Positions 18,486 to 27,104 of a stretch of DNA of 64,000 nt are shown here, piece after piece. Under the pieces are notes generated by a model that made no database searches, was not told where the DNA came from, and saw nothing but the letters and a program-made list of their open reading frames with translations. The translations under genes were made by a program, and so were the position numbers. This stretch comes from Hydrogenophilus sp. (lineage in GTDB: Bacteria > Pseudomonadota > Gammaproteobacteria > Burkholderiales > Thiobacillaceae): contig DYFL01000001.1 in the NCBI GenBank assembly GCA_020725195.1, positions 1-64,000 of the forward strand, given 5' to 3'. Each line of letters opens with the position of its first letter. The first letter of the stretch is position 1.

Positions 18486-19409
18486 ATGCCCAGTTTCCAG
18501 GACACCATCCTCACCCTGCAGCGCTTCTGGGGCGGGCAGGGCTGCGCGATCCTCCAGCCCTACGACCTCGAGGTCGGCGCCGGCACCAGCCACACCGCCA
18601 CCTTCCTGCGTTCGCTGGGCCCCGAGCCCTGGCGCGCCGCCTACGTGCAGCCCAGCCGCCGGCCCAAGGACGGCCGCTACGGCGACAACCCCAACCGCCT
18701 GCAGCACTACTACCAGTTCCAGGTGGTGCTGAAGCCCGCGCCGGAGGACATCCTGGAGCTCTATCTGGGGTCGCTGGAGGCCCTGGGTTTCGACCTCAAG
18801 GCCAACGACATCCGCTTCGTCGAGGACGACTGGGAGAACCCGACCCTCGGCGCCTGGGGTCTGGGCTGGGAGGTGTGGTTGAACGGCATGGAGGTGACCC
18901 AGTTCACCTACTTCCAGCAGGTCGGCGGGCTGGACTGCAAGCCCATCACCGGCGAGATCACCTACGGCCTGGAGCGCCTGGCCATGTACCTGCAGGGCGT
19001 GGAGGACGTCTTCGACCTGGAGTACGCGCCGGGGGTGAAGTACCGCGACGTCTTCCACCAGAACGAGGTCGAGCAGTCGGCCTACAATTTCGAGCACAGC
19101 GACGTGGAGTTCCTGCTCACCGCCTTCAACGCCCACGAGCGTCAGGCCAGGTACCTGATGGAAGAGCGGCTCGCCCTGCCCGCCTATGAACAGGTGCTCA
19201 AGGCCGCGCACACCTTCAACCTGCTCGACGCCCGCGGCGCGATCTCCGTGACCGAGCGCGCCGCCTACATCGGCCGCATCCGCAATCTCGCCCGCAGCGT
19301 GGCCCAGAGCTACCTGGACTCCCGCGCCCGGCTGGGCTTCCCCATGGCGCCCAGGGCCTGGGCCGAGGAGGTGCTGGCGAAGATGGAAGAGAAGGCTGCG
19401 AGGGCGTGA
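18486..19409 (+). CDS. glyQ: Glycyl-tRNA synthetase alpha subunit
   Basis: This is the catalytic alpha subunit (307 residues) of the bacterial alpha2beta2 GlyRS. It begins with the family signature [17 protein letters not shown] and carries [12 protein letters not shown] and [19 protein letters not shown]. glyS follows after a 102-bp gap that holds an inverted repeat. The gene is complete and normal in length. Confidence 0.97.
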   Translation: MPSFQDTILTLQRFWGGQGCAILQPYDLEVGAGTSHTATFLRSLGPEPWRAAYVQPSRRPKDGRYGDNPNRLQHYYQFQVVLKPAPEDILELYLGSLEALGFDLKANDIRFVEDDWENPTLGAWGLGWEVWLNGMEVTQFTYFQQVGGLDCKPITGEITYGLERLAMYLQGVEDVFDLEYAPGVKYRDVFHQNEVEQSAYNFEHSDVEFLLTAFNAHERQARYLMEERLALPAYEQVLKAAHTFNLLDARGAISVTERAAYIGRIRNLARSVAQSYLDSRARLGFPMAPRAWAEEVLAKMEEKAARA

Positions 19410-19429
19410 GCATGGCCGCGATCTATGTC

Positions 19430-19500
19430 GTCATTCCCGCGAAAGCGGGAATCCAGGCGGCGTCAGAAAATACATGGATTCCCGCTTTCGCGGGAATGAC
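19430..19500 (+). repeat. dRS3-like inverted repeat pair between glyQ and glyS
   Basis: Two 26-bp arms (19430-19455 and 19475-19500) are perfect inverted copies. Each arm contains a self-complementary ATTCCCGCGAAAGCGGGAAT. That 20-mer fits ATTCCC-N8-GGGAAT, the form of the neisserial dRS3 repeat. Confidence 0.85.
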
Positions 19501-19511
19501 GGGGTTTGGCT

Positions 19512-21632
19512 ATGTCGAGTAAGAATCTGCTGGTCGAGTTGTTCGTCGAGGAGCTGCCGCCCAAGGCGCTGAAGGCCCTTGGGGAGGCTTTTGCCGATGG
19601 AATTGTCGATGGGCTCGTCAAGCGCGATCTCAAGCGGCGTGGGCCCGGCGTCCGGGCATTTGCCAGCCCGCGCAGGCTGGGGGTCCTGATCCCGGATGTC
19701 CTGGCAGCGGCCCCGGAGAGGACCGATACGATCAAGCTCATGCCGGCGAGCGTGGGGCTTTCCGCCGACGGCCAGCCCACCCCGGCGCTGCTGAAGAAAC
19801 TCGCCGCCCTGGGGCTTTCAGCCGCCGTCGTGCCGCAGCTCAAGCGCGCTGTCGACGGCAAGGCGGAGGCCCTGTTCTGCGACCGGGTCGTGCCGGGTGC
19901 CACCCTGGCCGAGGGGCTGCAGCAGGCCCTGGAGGAGGCGCTCGCCCGGCTGCCCATCCCCAAGGTGATGAGCTACCAGCTTCGTGACGGCTGGAGCACG
20001 GTCAATTTCGTGCGCCCCGCCCACGGGCTCGTCGTCCTGCACGGCGCGGAGGTGGTGCCCGTCGCAGTGCTGGGCCTCACGGCCGGCCGCGAAACCCGGG
20101 GCCACCGCTTCGAGGCCGCGGCGAATCCGATCGCCATCCGCGAGGCCGACGGCTACGCGGCGCAGATGGCGGAGGAGGGTGCCGTCATCGCCGGCTTTGC
20201 AGAGCGCCGCGCCGAGATCGCCCGCCTGCTCGAGGCCGCCGCCGCGGCGGTGGGCGGCGGCGTCAGGCCCATTGAGGACGCGGCCCTGCTCGACGAGGTC
20301 ACCGCCCTGGTGGAGCGGCCCAATGTCCTCGCCTGCCGCTTCGAGCCGGAGTTCCTCGCGGTGCCGCAGGAGTGCCTGATCCTCACCATGAAGGCGAACC
20401 AGAAGTACTTCCCGCTGCTGGACGCCGCGGGCAAGCTGACCAACCGCTTCCTCGTCGTCTCCAACATCCGCCCGGCCGACCCCTCGAACGTGATCGGCGG
20501 CAACGAGCGCGTGGTGCGCCCGCGCCTCGCCGACGCCAAGTTCTTCTTCGACCAGGACCGCAGGCGGCCGCTGGCCTCCCGGGTCGAGAAGCTCGCGGGC
20601 GTGGTCTACCACAACCGGCTCGGCACCCAGGGCCAGCGCATCGGGCGCCTCTCGAAGCTGGCCGCGGCCATCGCCCGCGAGCTTGGCGCCGACGAGTCCC
20701 TGGCGGCGCGCGCCGCGCTCCTGGCCAAGGCCGACCTCGTCACCGACATGGTCGGCGAGTTCCCCGAGCTGCAGGGCATCATGGGCCGCTACTACGCCCT
20801 CCACGACGGCGAGGATGCCCGGGTGGCCGAGGCCATCGAGGCGCACTACAGGCCGAGATTCGCGGGCGACGCCCTGCCCGAGGGCAACGTCGCCCTGGCC
20901 GTGGCGCTGGCCGACAGGCTCGACGCCCTGGTCGGCATCTTCGGCATCGGGCTTGCGCCCACCGGCGACAAGGACCCGTTCGCCCTGCGCCGCGCCGCGC
21001 TGGGCGTGCTGCGCATGCTGCTCGAGCGGCAGCTGCCGCTCGACCTCGTGCGCCTCCTGGAGACGGCCCATGCCCAGTTCGACCGGGAGCAGGTCGCCGA
21101 CAGCGTGGCCGTGGACGTCTTCCAGTTCATGCTCGAGCGCCTGCGCGTCTGGCTCAAGGACCAGGGCCGGGCCGCCGACGAGGTCGAGGCCGTGGTGGTG
21201 CAGAACCCGACCCGCATCGACCGCGTCGCCGCGCGGCTCTCGGCGGTGGCCGAGTTCCGCCGGCTGCCCGAGGCCGAGGCCCTGGCCGCGGCCAACAAGC
21301 GCATCCAGAACATCCTGAAGAAGGCGGGCGGGGCGGGCGGCGCGGTGAACGCCACGCTGATCGAGCCCGGCGCCGAGCACGCCCTCTACGAGGCCCTGCT
21401 CGCGGTGCGGCCCACCGTGGAGGCGGCGCTGGAGAACATCGACTACACCTACGCGCTCAGGGCCCTGGCCGGCCTGCGCGAGGCGGTGGACCGCTACTTC
21501 GACGAGGTCATGGTCATGGTCGAAGAGCCGCTGCTGCGCGCCAACCGGCTGGCCCTGCTCGCCGAGCTCGCGCGGACCATGAACTGCGTGGCCGACATTG
21601 CGCAGCTGACGGGCCGGCAGGGATCTGCTTGA
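19512..21632 (+). CDS. glyS: Glycyl-tRNA synthetase beta subunit
   Basis: The beta subunit (706 residues) is needed for tRNA(Gly) binding by the alpha2beta2 enzyme. Family motifs include [15 protein letters not shown] at the N-terminus, [35 protein letters not shown] and [12 protein letters not shown]. The C-terminal anticodon-binding-like region follows. The ATG at 19512 is preferred; a TTG two codons upstream is also open. An inverted repeat lies directly upstream. Confidence 0.96.
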   Translation: MSSKNLLVELFVEELPPKALKALGEAFADGIVDGLVKRDLKRRGPGVRAFASPRRLGVLIPDVLAAAPERTDTIKLMPASVGLSADGQPTPALLKKLAALGLSAAVVPQLKRAVDGKAEALFCDRVVPGATLAEGLQQALEEALARLPIPKVMSYQLRDGWSTVNFVRPAHGLVVLHGAEVVPVAVLGLTAGRETRGHRFEAAANPIAIREADGYAAQMAEEGAVIAGFAERRAEIARLLEAAAAAVGGGVRPIEDAALLDEVTALVERPNVLACRFEPEFLAVPQECLILTMKANQKYFPLLDAAGKLTNRFLVVSNIRPADPSNVIGGNERVVRPRLADAKFFFDQDRRRPLASRVEKLAGVVYHNRLGTQGQRIGRLSKLAAAIARELGADESLAARAALLAKADLVTDMVGEFPELQGIMGRYYALHDGEDARVAEAIEAHYRPRFAGDALPEGNVALAVALADRLDALVGIFGIGLAPTGDKDPFALRRAALGVLRMLLERQLPLDLVRLLETAHAQFDREQVADSVAVDVFQFMLERLRVWLKDQGRAADEVEAVVVQNPTRIDRVAARLSAVAEFRRLPEAEALAAANKRIQNILKKAGGAGGAVNATLIEPGAEHALYEALLAVRPTVEAALENIDYTYALRALAGLREAVDRYFDEVMVMVEEPLLRANRLALLAELARTMNCVADIAQLTGRQGSA

Positions 21633-21668
21633 GCCCGGCGGGCGACAGGACCACAATAGGATTCTCGT

Positions 21669-22232
21669 ATGCCCGGTGGCAGCAGCATGAAACTCGTGAT
21701 CCTGGACCGCAACGGGGTCATCAACTTCGACTCCGAACAGTTCATCAAGAGCCCCGAGGAATGGCGGCCCATCCCCGGCAGCCTGGAGGCGATCGCCGCC
21801 CTGCACCAGGCCGGCTTCCGGGTGGTGGTGGCCTCCAACGAGTCCGGCGTGGGCCGCGGCCTCTTCGACATGGCCACCCTCAACTCCATCCACGCCAAGA
21901 TGCACAAGCTCGTGGCCCAGGCGGGCGGGCGCATCGACGCGGTGTTCTTCTGCCCGCATGCGGCCGATTCCAAATGCGCCTGCCGCAAGCCCAAGGCCGG
22001 CCTGCTCGAGGACATCTCCGCGCGCTACCACATGGACCTCAAGGGCGTGCCGGCCATCGGCGACTCCCTGCGCGACCTGGAGGCCGCCGCGGCGGCCGGG
22101 GCCCGCCCCATCCTGGTGCGCACCGGCAAGGGCGGCAAGACCCTGGCCGCGAACGAGCTGCCCGAGGGGCTGCGCATCTTCGACGACCTGGCCGAGGCCG
22201 CCCGCACCCTCATCGCCGAAACCGCCGCATGA
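21669..22232 (+). CDS. gmhB: D-glycero-beta-D-manno-heptose 1,7-bisphosphate 7-phosphatase, altered HAD motif
   Basis: GmhB makes a heptose precursor of the LPS core. The 187-residue HAD phosphatase has the zinc loop CPHAADSKCACRKPK and the motif IGDSLRDLEAA. Motif I reads LDRNGVIN: nucleophile Asp13 is present, but the usual second Asp (general acid, DxD) is Asn15. The nearby SNESG has Glu where Gln is usual. The ATG at 21669 has an AGGA ribosome site; an internal ATG at 21687 would match homologues that begin MKLVILD. The stop overlaps plsC (ATGA). Activity may be reduced or the assignment may cover a variant. Confidence 0.85.
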   Translation: MPGGSSMKLVILDRNGVINFDSEQFIKSPEEWRPIPGSLEAIAALHQAGFRVVVASNESGVGRGLFDMATLNSIHAKMHKLVAQAGGRIDAVFFCPHAADSKCACRKPKAGLLEDISARYHMDLKGVPAIGDSLRDLEAAAAAGARPILVRTGKGGKTLAANELPEGLRIFDDLAEAARTLIAETAA

Positions 22233-22948
22233 TCCTGCTGCGCAGCGTCCTGTTCGCCGCGATCCAGGCGGCGATGACGGTGGTGTTCAGCTGCCTGGTC
22301 CTGCTAGCCTTCCCCCTGGCGCCCATCCCGCGCTACCGCCTGATCGCCCAGTGGGCGCGATTCATCACCTGGCTCTCGGGCTGGCTCCTCGGCATCCGCT
22401 ACCGGGTGGAGGGCCTGGAGCATCTGCCCGAGCGGCCCGCGGTCGTCCTGGCCAAGCACCAGTCGGCCTGGGAGACCATCGCCTTCCAGCTGATCTTCCC
22501 GCCGCTCTCCTTCGTGCTCAAAAGGGAGCTGCTGCGCATCCCCTTCTTCGGCTGGGGGCTGGCGCTGACCAGCCCCATCGCCATCGACCGCAACGCCGGA
22601 CGGGACGCGCTGAGGCAGATCGAGGAACAGGGGCGCCAGCGCATGGCCCAGGGCTTCTGGGTGCTGGTCTTCCCAGAAGGCACCCGGGTGCGGCCAGGGG
22701 AGCGGGGCCGCTACCAGATCGGCGGCGCCTGGCTCGCCGCCAGGACGGGGGCGCCGGTGGTGCCCGTGGCCCACAACGCCGGCGAGCTCTGGCCGAAGAA
22801 CGCCTTCCTCAAGCGGCCCGGCACGGTCACCGTGCGCATCGGCCCCACGATACACACCGAGGGGCGCAAGCCCGGCGAGGTGCTGGCCGAGGCCGAGGCC
22901 TGGATCGAGGCCGAGATGCAGCGCCTGCCCGATGCCCGCCAGGCGTAG
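22229..22948 (+). CDS. plsC: 1-acyl-sn-glycerol-3-phosphate acyltransferase
   Basis: PlsC makes phosphatidic acid at the inner membrane. The 239-residue protein has an N-terminal membrane segment (5-30) and the acyltransferase motifs: KHQSAWET, the variant of HX4D found in this subfamily, and FPEGTRVRPGE. VPVAHNAGE follows in the position of motif IV. The start overlaps the gmhB stop (ATGA), and the end overlaps the next gene by 17 bp. The cluster glyQ-glyS-gmhB-plsC is common in this group. Confidence 0.92.
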   Translation: MILLRSVLFAAIQAAMTVVFSCLVLLAFPLAPIPRYRLIAQWARFITWLSGWLLGIRYRVEGLEHLPERPAVVLAKHQSAWETIAFQLIFPPLSFVLKRELLRIPFFGWGLALTSPIAIDRNAGRDALRQIEEQGRQRMAQGFWVLVFPEGTRVRPGERGRYQIGGAWLAARTGAPVVPVAHNAGELWPKNAFLKRPGTVTVRIGPTIHTEGRKPGEVLAEAEAWIEAEMQRLPDARQA

Positions 22949-23654
22949 GCCCGTCGAGCGCCGGGAGGAGTGCGGCGAGCTGGCCCTGCACGACCGGCGC
23001 GTGCCCTACACCCTCAAGCGCAGCTCGGCCCGCCGCACCCTGGCACTCTCGGTGAGCGAGGCGGGGGCGGTGACGGTCAACGCCCCCCTGCGCATGGCCT
23101 GGCACCACATCGAGGCCTTCCTCTTCAAGCATGCCGCCTGGCTCGTCTCCCGACTGGAGCGGGTGCAGACGCCCGGCTTCGCCTGGCGGGACGGGGCGGA
23201 GCTGCCCTATCTCGGCGGCCTGCGTCGCCTGGCCCTGCAGCCGGAGGCCCTGCCCTTCGTCATGCCGCTGGGGGAGCGCCTGCTGGTGGGCGGTGCCCCT
23301 GCGGGCGTGCCTGCCCTGGTGGTGGACTGGTACCGGCAGGAGGCCCGGGGCCTGTTGCAGGAACGGCTCGCCCAGCATGCGGACCGTTTGGGTGGGCCAC
23401 TGCCGCGTTTCCGCCTGAGCGGCGCCGCCACCCGCTGGGGCAGCCTCTCGCCGCGCGGGGTCGTCAGCCTCAACTGGCGGCTCGTGAAGGCCTCCTGGGC
23501 CGAGATCGACTATGTCATCTGCCACGAGCTCGCCCACCTGCGCGTGCCCAACCACTCGGCCGCCTTCTGGCGCGAGGTGGCCGCCCTGCTGCCCGGCTAC
23601 GAGGCGGCGAAGGCCAGGCTGCGGGAACACGGCAGGCTGTATTTCCAGTTCTAG
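22932..23654 (+). CDS. YgjP-like metallopeptidase-domain protein
   Basis: This is a 240-residue protein of the YgjP/DUF45 family. The zinc site is HELAHLRVPNHSAAFW (HExxH with a third His), near residue 197. Upstream are RWGSLSPRGVVSLNWRL and other family-typical strands. It overlaps plsC by 17 bp; internal starts are possible. The stop TAG is the first part of a repeat end (CTAGGGGCCTGTCGG). The physiological substrate is unknown. Confidence 0.85.
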   Translation: MPARRRPVERREECGELALHDRRVPYTLKRSSARRTLALSVSEAGAVTVNAPLRMAWHHIEAFLFKHAAWLVSRLERVQTPGFAWRDGAELPYLGGLRRLALQPEALPFVMPLGERLLVGGAPAGVPALVVDWYRQEARGLLQERLAQHADRLGGPLPRFRLSGAATRWGSLSPRGVVSLNWRLVKASWAEIDYVICHELAHLRVPNHSAAFWREVAALLPGYEAAKARLREHGRLYFQF

Positions 23655-23680
23655 GGGCCTGTCGGACTTAAAGAATCGAA
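23655..23680 (+). repeat. Solo end of the CTAG-type palindromic element, at the ygjP-like stop
   Basis: GGGCCTGTCGGACTTAAAG and the following AATCGAA match the end of the element at 58518-58664 when inverted. The element starts at the TAG stop of the YgjP-like gene and also supplies the TAA stop (23668-23670) of the convergent DUF2892 gene. Confidence 0.75.
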
Positions 23681-23886
23681 CCATTCCCGGTCTTGCACGG
23701 AAGTTGCTCCTTGAACCCGAGTCTCTTCCACAACCAGAGATTGACGCAGAACCCGGTCAATCCTGCGAAGCCGGCGAAAACAACGGGCACGTAAAGCAGC
23801 CAGTGCACACGGTCGAAGCCTGTAAGCCAGATAGCGGCCAACATCACGGCGGCGAAAGACAGGTAGAGCATGCGGTTGGCGGTCAT
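23668..23886 (-). CDS. DUF2892 (YgaP-like) membrane protein
   Basis: This is a 72-residue protein with two membrane segments (about 6-22 and 28-50) and the pattern MLYLSFAAVMLAA, fitting DUF2892, the membrane part of YgaP-type proteins. The last residues and the stop codon come from a repeat end, so the C-terminus is probably not ancestral. It is the last gene of a four-gene minus-strand unit with a MerR regulator. Function is unknown; related proteins often sit near rhodaneses or metal-response genes. Confidence 0.7.
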   Translation of the reverse strand: MTANRMLYLSFAAVMLAAIWLTGFDRVHWLLYVPVVFAGFAGLTGFCVNLWLWKRLGFKEQLPCKTGNGSIL

Positions 23887-23895
23887 GGCGGCTCC

Positions 23896-24594
23896 TTATG
23901 TGCAGCGGGTGTCGAGTCGAATGGGATAGGGAATGTCTATTTCCAGGCTGCAGCGACAGTCCGAAAGCGCGAACTCGCCGTGCGCCTCGTGCCAGTCTTC
24001 GCTTAAGGCCCGTGCGTCGGCGCGTGCCAGGAGGGCTTGCAAAGCCGATCCCAGCGGTCCGCGCCGGGCGGGGTCCAAACCGCTGCGGCGGTATTGCGCC
24101 ATGGCCGCGTCGGCCATGGCGTGGCCGATATCGCGCAAACGCCGGAGCAGGGACAGGCGCAGCGCGTCTCGCCCCATGTGGTCGGCAAGGTAGTCGATGA
24201 CGGGACGATCTTCGCTCAGGTCTGGTGGCAGAAGGGCACGCAGTCCATCGGGCAGGAAGGTCCTCATCGACTCCCCCACGATGACGCCATGGATCAAATC
24301 CTCGTCCACCATCTGCATCAGATCAGGCTGCGGGTCGGCTCCGGTACGCAGGCCGAGCTGATGCAGGGCGATGGCCTCGTTACGGTGGCCGCCCAGGGCC
24401 AGGCCGCACAGGTGATGGTCGAGGATGTCGTGAACGAGTACCGAGGTGGGCAGCCTTCGGCCCGTCTCGGCCGTGGCGGCGATCACCTCGGGGTCGTCGA
24501 TCGCCACGTCCAGCTTCCAGCCGCGCGCGCCGTAGCCGTCTTGCCATTCAGCCTTATAGGTGACCGGTATGCGCACGCGCGTTTCAGGCACCAT
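23896..24594 (-). CDS. Uncharacterised 232-residue protein of the MerR unit
   Basis: I do not recognise this protein. It has no signal peptide or membrane segment. A His/Asp-rich stretch (VHDILDHHLCGLALGGH, near residue 54) could bind metal. The C-terminal quarter holds CRC and a final Cys in DTRCT. It overlaps merR by 11 bp and precedes the DUF2892 gene by 9 bp, so it belongs to the same unit and may be a target of the MerR protein. Codon use and the absence of stops support a real gene. Confidence 0.6.
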   Translation of the reverse strand: MVPETRVRIPVTYKAEWQDGYGARGWKLDVAIDDPEVIAATAETGRRLPTSVLVHDILDHHLCGLALGGHRNEAIALHQLGLRTGADPQPDLMQMVDEDLIHGVIVGESMRTFLPDGLRALLPPDLSEDRPVIDYLADHMGRDALRLSLLRRLRDIGHAMADAAMAQYRRSGLDPARRGPLGSALQALLARADARALSEDWHEAHGEFALSDCRCSLEIDIPYPIRLDTRCT

Positions 24595-25051
24595 GGCTCA
24601 CCTGGTCCCAGACTACATGCATGACGGAGCAGGCCAGCAGCTTGTCGGCTACCGGACAAGCGGCGCAGTTCTCGCGCGTGGGTCGAATCGGGCAGCCATG
24701 GCATCCCGCGAGCCTGTCTTGCGCACTTCGCAGGTCGGTCAAGGCGGTCCGAAGAATTTCGATGCGGGCCGTCAATCCGGCCTGCATCTCCTTCAGCACG
24801 GCCTCGACCTGGTGGCCGGCGGAATCGCCTGTGGGATTGCCCAGCCGGATGCTGGCCAGTTGCGCCAGGGTTTCGATGGGCACCCCGGCATGGATCAGGC
24901 CGACGATGGCCTGGAAGCGCGCCAATTCCTCCTCACCATAATGCCGCGTGCCCCGAGGTGAACGCCCGGCAAGGATCAGGCCGCGCTCCTCATACATGCG
25001 CAGCGTGGATATCGATACGCCGACTCGCTGCGCTACTTCGCCGATCTTCAT
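24584..25051 (-). CDS. MerR-family regulator with Cys-rich C-terminus
   Basis: This is a 155-residue MerR-type activator. The N-terminal winged helix reads MKIGEVAQRVGVSISTLRMYEERGLI, followed by the coiled-coil dimer helix. The C-terminus is rich in cysteine: C-x2-C-x9-C-x2-C-x7-C between about residues 117 and 141 (CHGC, CAAC, ACSV). This suggests sensing of a metal, an Fe-S cluster or a thiol agent, but the spacing is not that of MerR, CueR or SoxR as I know them. It starts 3 bp after the preceding reading frame ends and overlaps the next gene. Confidence 0.82.
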   Translation of the reverse strand: MKIGEVAQRVGVSISTLRMYEERGLILAGRSPRGTRHYGEEELARFQAIVGLIHAGVPIETLAQLASIRLGNPTGDSAGHQVEAVLKEMQAGLTARIEILRTALTDLRSAQDRLAGCHGCPIRPTRENCAACPVADKLLACSVMHVVWDQVSHGA

Positions 25052-25054
25052 CGC

Positions 25055-25282
25055 TCAGATCTCCACGATGCGCGCCTCGATACCGAGGCTTTTGGCAATG
25101 CCTGGCACCGAACGGATGTCAAAACGCTTGGGATCGTGACTAGACGAACAGCAGATTCGGCTTCGGTGCGGCGATCCGGGCATCGAGTACGCCGGGGCGT
25201 TCGGCCGGCTTGGCCGACAACCGGTTTTTGCATCGGGATGGTCGAGGGGAATCAGCATATCGATGGCCGTGGGTGGGTTCAC
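25055..25282 (-). pseudogene. HMA-like small metal-binding protein, apparently frameshifted twice
   Basis: A strong ribosome site (GGAGG, 6 nt before a GTG at 25282) marks a gene start, and the open frame ends 3 bp before merR. The middle of this frame (CRPSRPNAPAYS region) is not protein-like. The frame shifted by two reads LSAKPAERPGVLDARI and PKPNLLFV up to a TAG at about 25140, and the original frame then continues SHDPKRFDIRSVPG. Joined, this resembles an HMA-type ferredoxin fold (PGVLDARI, then NLLFVSHDP). Two compensating frameshifts, one near the AAAAA run around 25229 and one near 25140, are inferred. The usual CxxC is not seen. Sequencing error is an alternative. Confidence 0.5.
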
Positions 25283-25537
25283 GGCGTGCCTCCATATAAG
25301 TCGTCAGGACGCTATAAACCTACACCACGATATAGATATTGCAAGCAGTTCGAATACTTCGGCGCGGACCAGGCTCATCGCCAGGCCGTCGGTACGACCA
25401 ACCCGCCTCGGTTCGCGTCCTGCTCCATGATGTAAGTGATTAGTCAGTCTCTAAAAGGCGCGCGGCGTGGCGGACGTGACGCCTTTCCCCAATATCTGCT
25501 TATCTAATAATGAGCTGCAGGTAGCCAAAATCTGTTG

Positions 25538-25568
25538 TTGACAAATTGTCCGCCGGCACTAAGATAGT
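25538..25568 (+). promoter_or_regulatory. Promoter of the efflux operon
   Basis: TTGACA at 25538-25543 is a consensus -35 box. GATAGT at 25563-25568 (19-bp spacer) or AAGATA at 25561-25566 (17 bp) could be the -10. The ATG of the TolC gene follows at 25605 with GGAGG about 8 nt upstream. Confidence 0.5.
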
Positions 25569-25572
25569 AATC

Positions 25573-25583
25573 AGTGACTCACT
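25573..25583. promoter_or_regulatory. Candidate repressor operator of the efflux operon
   Basis: AGTGACTCACT is a perfect palindrome just downstream of the proposed -10 box, flanked by partly symmetric AT-rich sequence. Its position suits a TetR-type repressor. The TetR gene at 36891 is a possible source. Confidence 0.4.
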
Positions 25584-25604
25584 ATTAGGTGCCCGGAGGC
25601 AGGC

Positions 25605-27104
25605 ATGAAACTCCCCCGCTTGATGTTTGCATGGTCCTTCCTCGTGACGCTGCCGGCCGCCGCCTGGTCGGCGGACGCCCTCTCGCTCTGGGGGGCCATG
25701 GAGCGGGCCGCGCAGTCCAATCCGGAGATCAGGGCGCGCGAGGTCGAGGTGAGGAAGCAGGAGCTCGAACAGGAGATCGCCCGCGGTCAGCATCTGCCCA
25801 AGATCGACCTGAATGCCAGCTACACCCGTTACGCCTACCCGAGCCTGGTGACCCCGATCCGCCAGGCCGGGGTCTTCCCGCCGCTGGACCGCGACATCGC
25901 CGGCATCGGCCTGGCCCTGAACCTGCCGCTCTATGCCGGCGGCAAGCTGGTGGCCGGGGAGCTGCTCGCCGCGCAGGGGCGCGATGCGGCCTTCCAGGCC
26001 TTGCGCGCCACGGGCCAGGAGTTGCTGTTCAACGTCGCCGCCACCTTTACCAAGGCGCTGCAGTTCCGGCATCTGGCGGGCGCGCTCGACTCCCGCATCC
26101 GCACTCTGGAGCAGGAAGAGCGCAACACGGTTCAAAGAATCGAGCAGGGCCGGGCCGCCCGGCTGGAGTTGCTGCGGCTGCAGACCCAGCTCACGCAGGC
26201 ACGGCACGACCGGCTGACGGTGGCGCAGGGCGAGAAGGATGCCCTGGCCCTGCTCGCCTCCCTGCTGGGGACGTCTGGGAAGCTGCCGCCCCTGGAGGAA
26301 ATCGATGCGGCCCACCCGGTCGTGCCCGTCACGCTGGCCGAGGCGCTCGGAAGGGCCACGGCGAACCGCCCCGATCTGCTTGAGCTGCGGGCCCAGGGCA
26401 AGGCCGCCGAGGCCAAGACCGCCATTGCCCGCGGCGACCGGCGCCCCCAGGTCAATTTGCTGGGCAAGATCCAGGAGACGAGCGGCGGCGACTTGGACGG
26501 CTATGGCGACTGGCAGTTAGGGGTGGAGCTTTCCATGCCGCTCTACGACGGCGCCATCCGGGACAAGCGGCTGGACCAGGCCCGGATGGAGCAGCGCCAG
26601 AGCGAGATGCGGCTCGAAGATGCACAAAACCGCCTGGCCTCTGAGGTCGAGCAGGCGCTGGGCAGGCTGACCGAGGCCCGATCCAGGCTGGCGGTGGCCA
26701 ATCAAGGCCAGGTGGAGGCTGAGGAGGCCCTACGGATCGAGAGCTTGCGCTACGAGTCGGGCGAGTCCACCGCCACGGACCTGCTCGCCGCGGAGACCGC
26801 GTTCTGGGATGCCACCGTCAACCGCATCCAGGCGAACTACGATGTCACGGTGGGCGAGGCGCGCCTGTTGCGGGCCATGGGGGAGTTGTCTGCGCACAGC
26901 TTCAAGCCGGGCGCGGCCGGCAAGGCGGCCGGCGCCGGCCTGGTGTCGCCCGAGCCGGCCCCTTTGGGTCTTTACCTGTCTTGGCACGACAGCGCACTCG
27001 CCTGCGCCCAAGAAGGAGAGCGCATGCCGCTGCGCACCGCTACGCCCGGTGTCCGTGGCCGGCTTGAACCGGTCCGTTCCCTCAGTCAAGGAGTCGAGCA
27101 ATGA
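25605..27104 (+). CDS. TolC-family outer-membrane efflux protein
   Basis: This is a 499-residue outer-membrane channel of a tripartite efflux system. A signal peptide (1-23, ending AAAWSA) precedes two OEP repeats with long heptad-rich helices and the beta-barrel strands (LALNLPLYAGGKL, VELSMPLYDGAIRDK). The C-terminal 60 residues after ARLLRAMGEL are an extra, low-complexity tail. GGAGG lies 8 nt upstream of the ATG. It heads an operon and overlaps the HlyD-type gene by 4 bp. Confidence 0.9.
   Translation: MKLPRLMFAWSFLVTLPAAAWSADALSLWGAMERAAQSNPEIRAREVEVRKQELEQEIARGQHLPKIDLNASYTRYAYPSLVTPIRQAGVFPPLDRDIAGIGLALNLPLYAGGKLVAGELLAAQGRDAAFQALRATGQELLFNVAATFTKALQFRHLAGALDSRIRTLEQEERNTVQRIEQGRAARLELLRLQTQLTQARHDRLTVAQGEKDALALLASLLGTSGKLPPLEEIDAAHPVVPVTLAEALGRATANRPDLLELRAQGKAAEAKTAIARGDRRPQVNLLGKIQETSGGDLDGYGDWQLGVELSMPLYDGAIRDKRLDQARMEQRQSEMRLEDAQNRLASEVEQALGRLTEARSRLAVANQGQVEAEEALRIESLRYESGESTATDLLAAETAFWDATVNRIQANYDVTVGEARLLRAMGELSAHSFKPGAAGKAAGAGLVSPEPAPLGLYLSWHDSALACAQEGERMPLRTATPGVRGRLEPVRSLSQGVEQ

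Larger units (their letters stand above)
25283..25604. promoter_or_regulatory. Divergent regulatory region between the MerR unit and the efflux operon
   Basis: This 322-bp stretch has no gene and is AT-rich relative to its surroundings. On the minus strand TTGCAA and TTTATA near 25315-25346 are about 20 bp apart, a long spacer like those of MerR-type promoters. On the plus side are the tolC promoter and an 11-bp palindrome, listed separately. A second operator-like sequence (AGTGATTAGTCA) lies near 25435. Confidence 0.45.
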
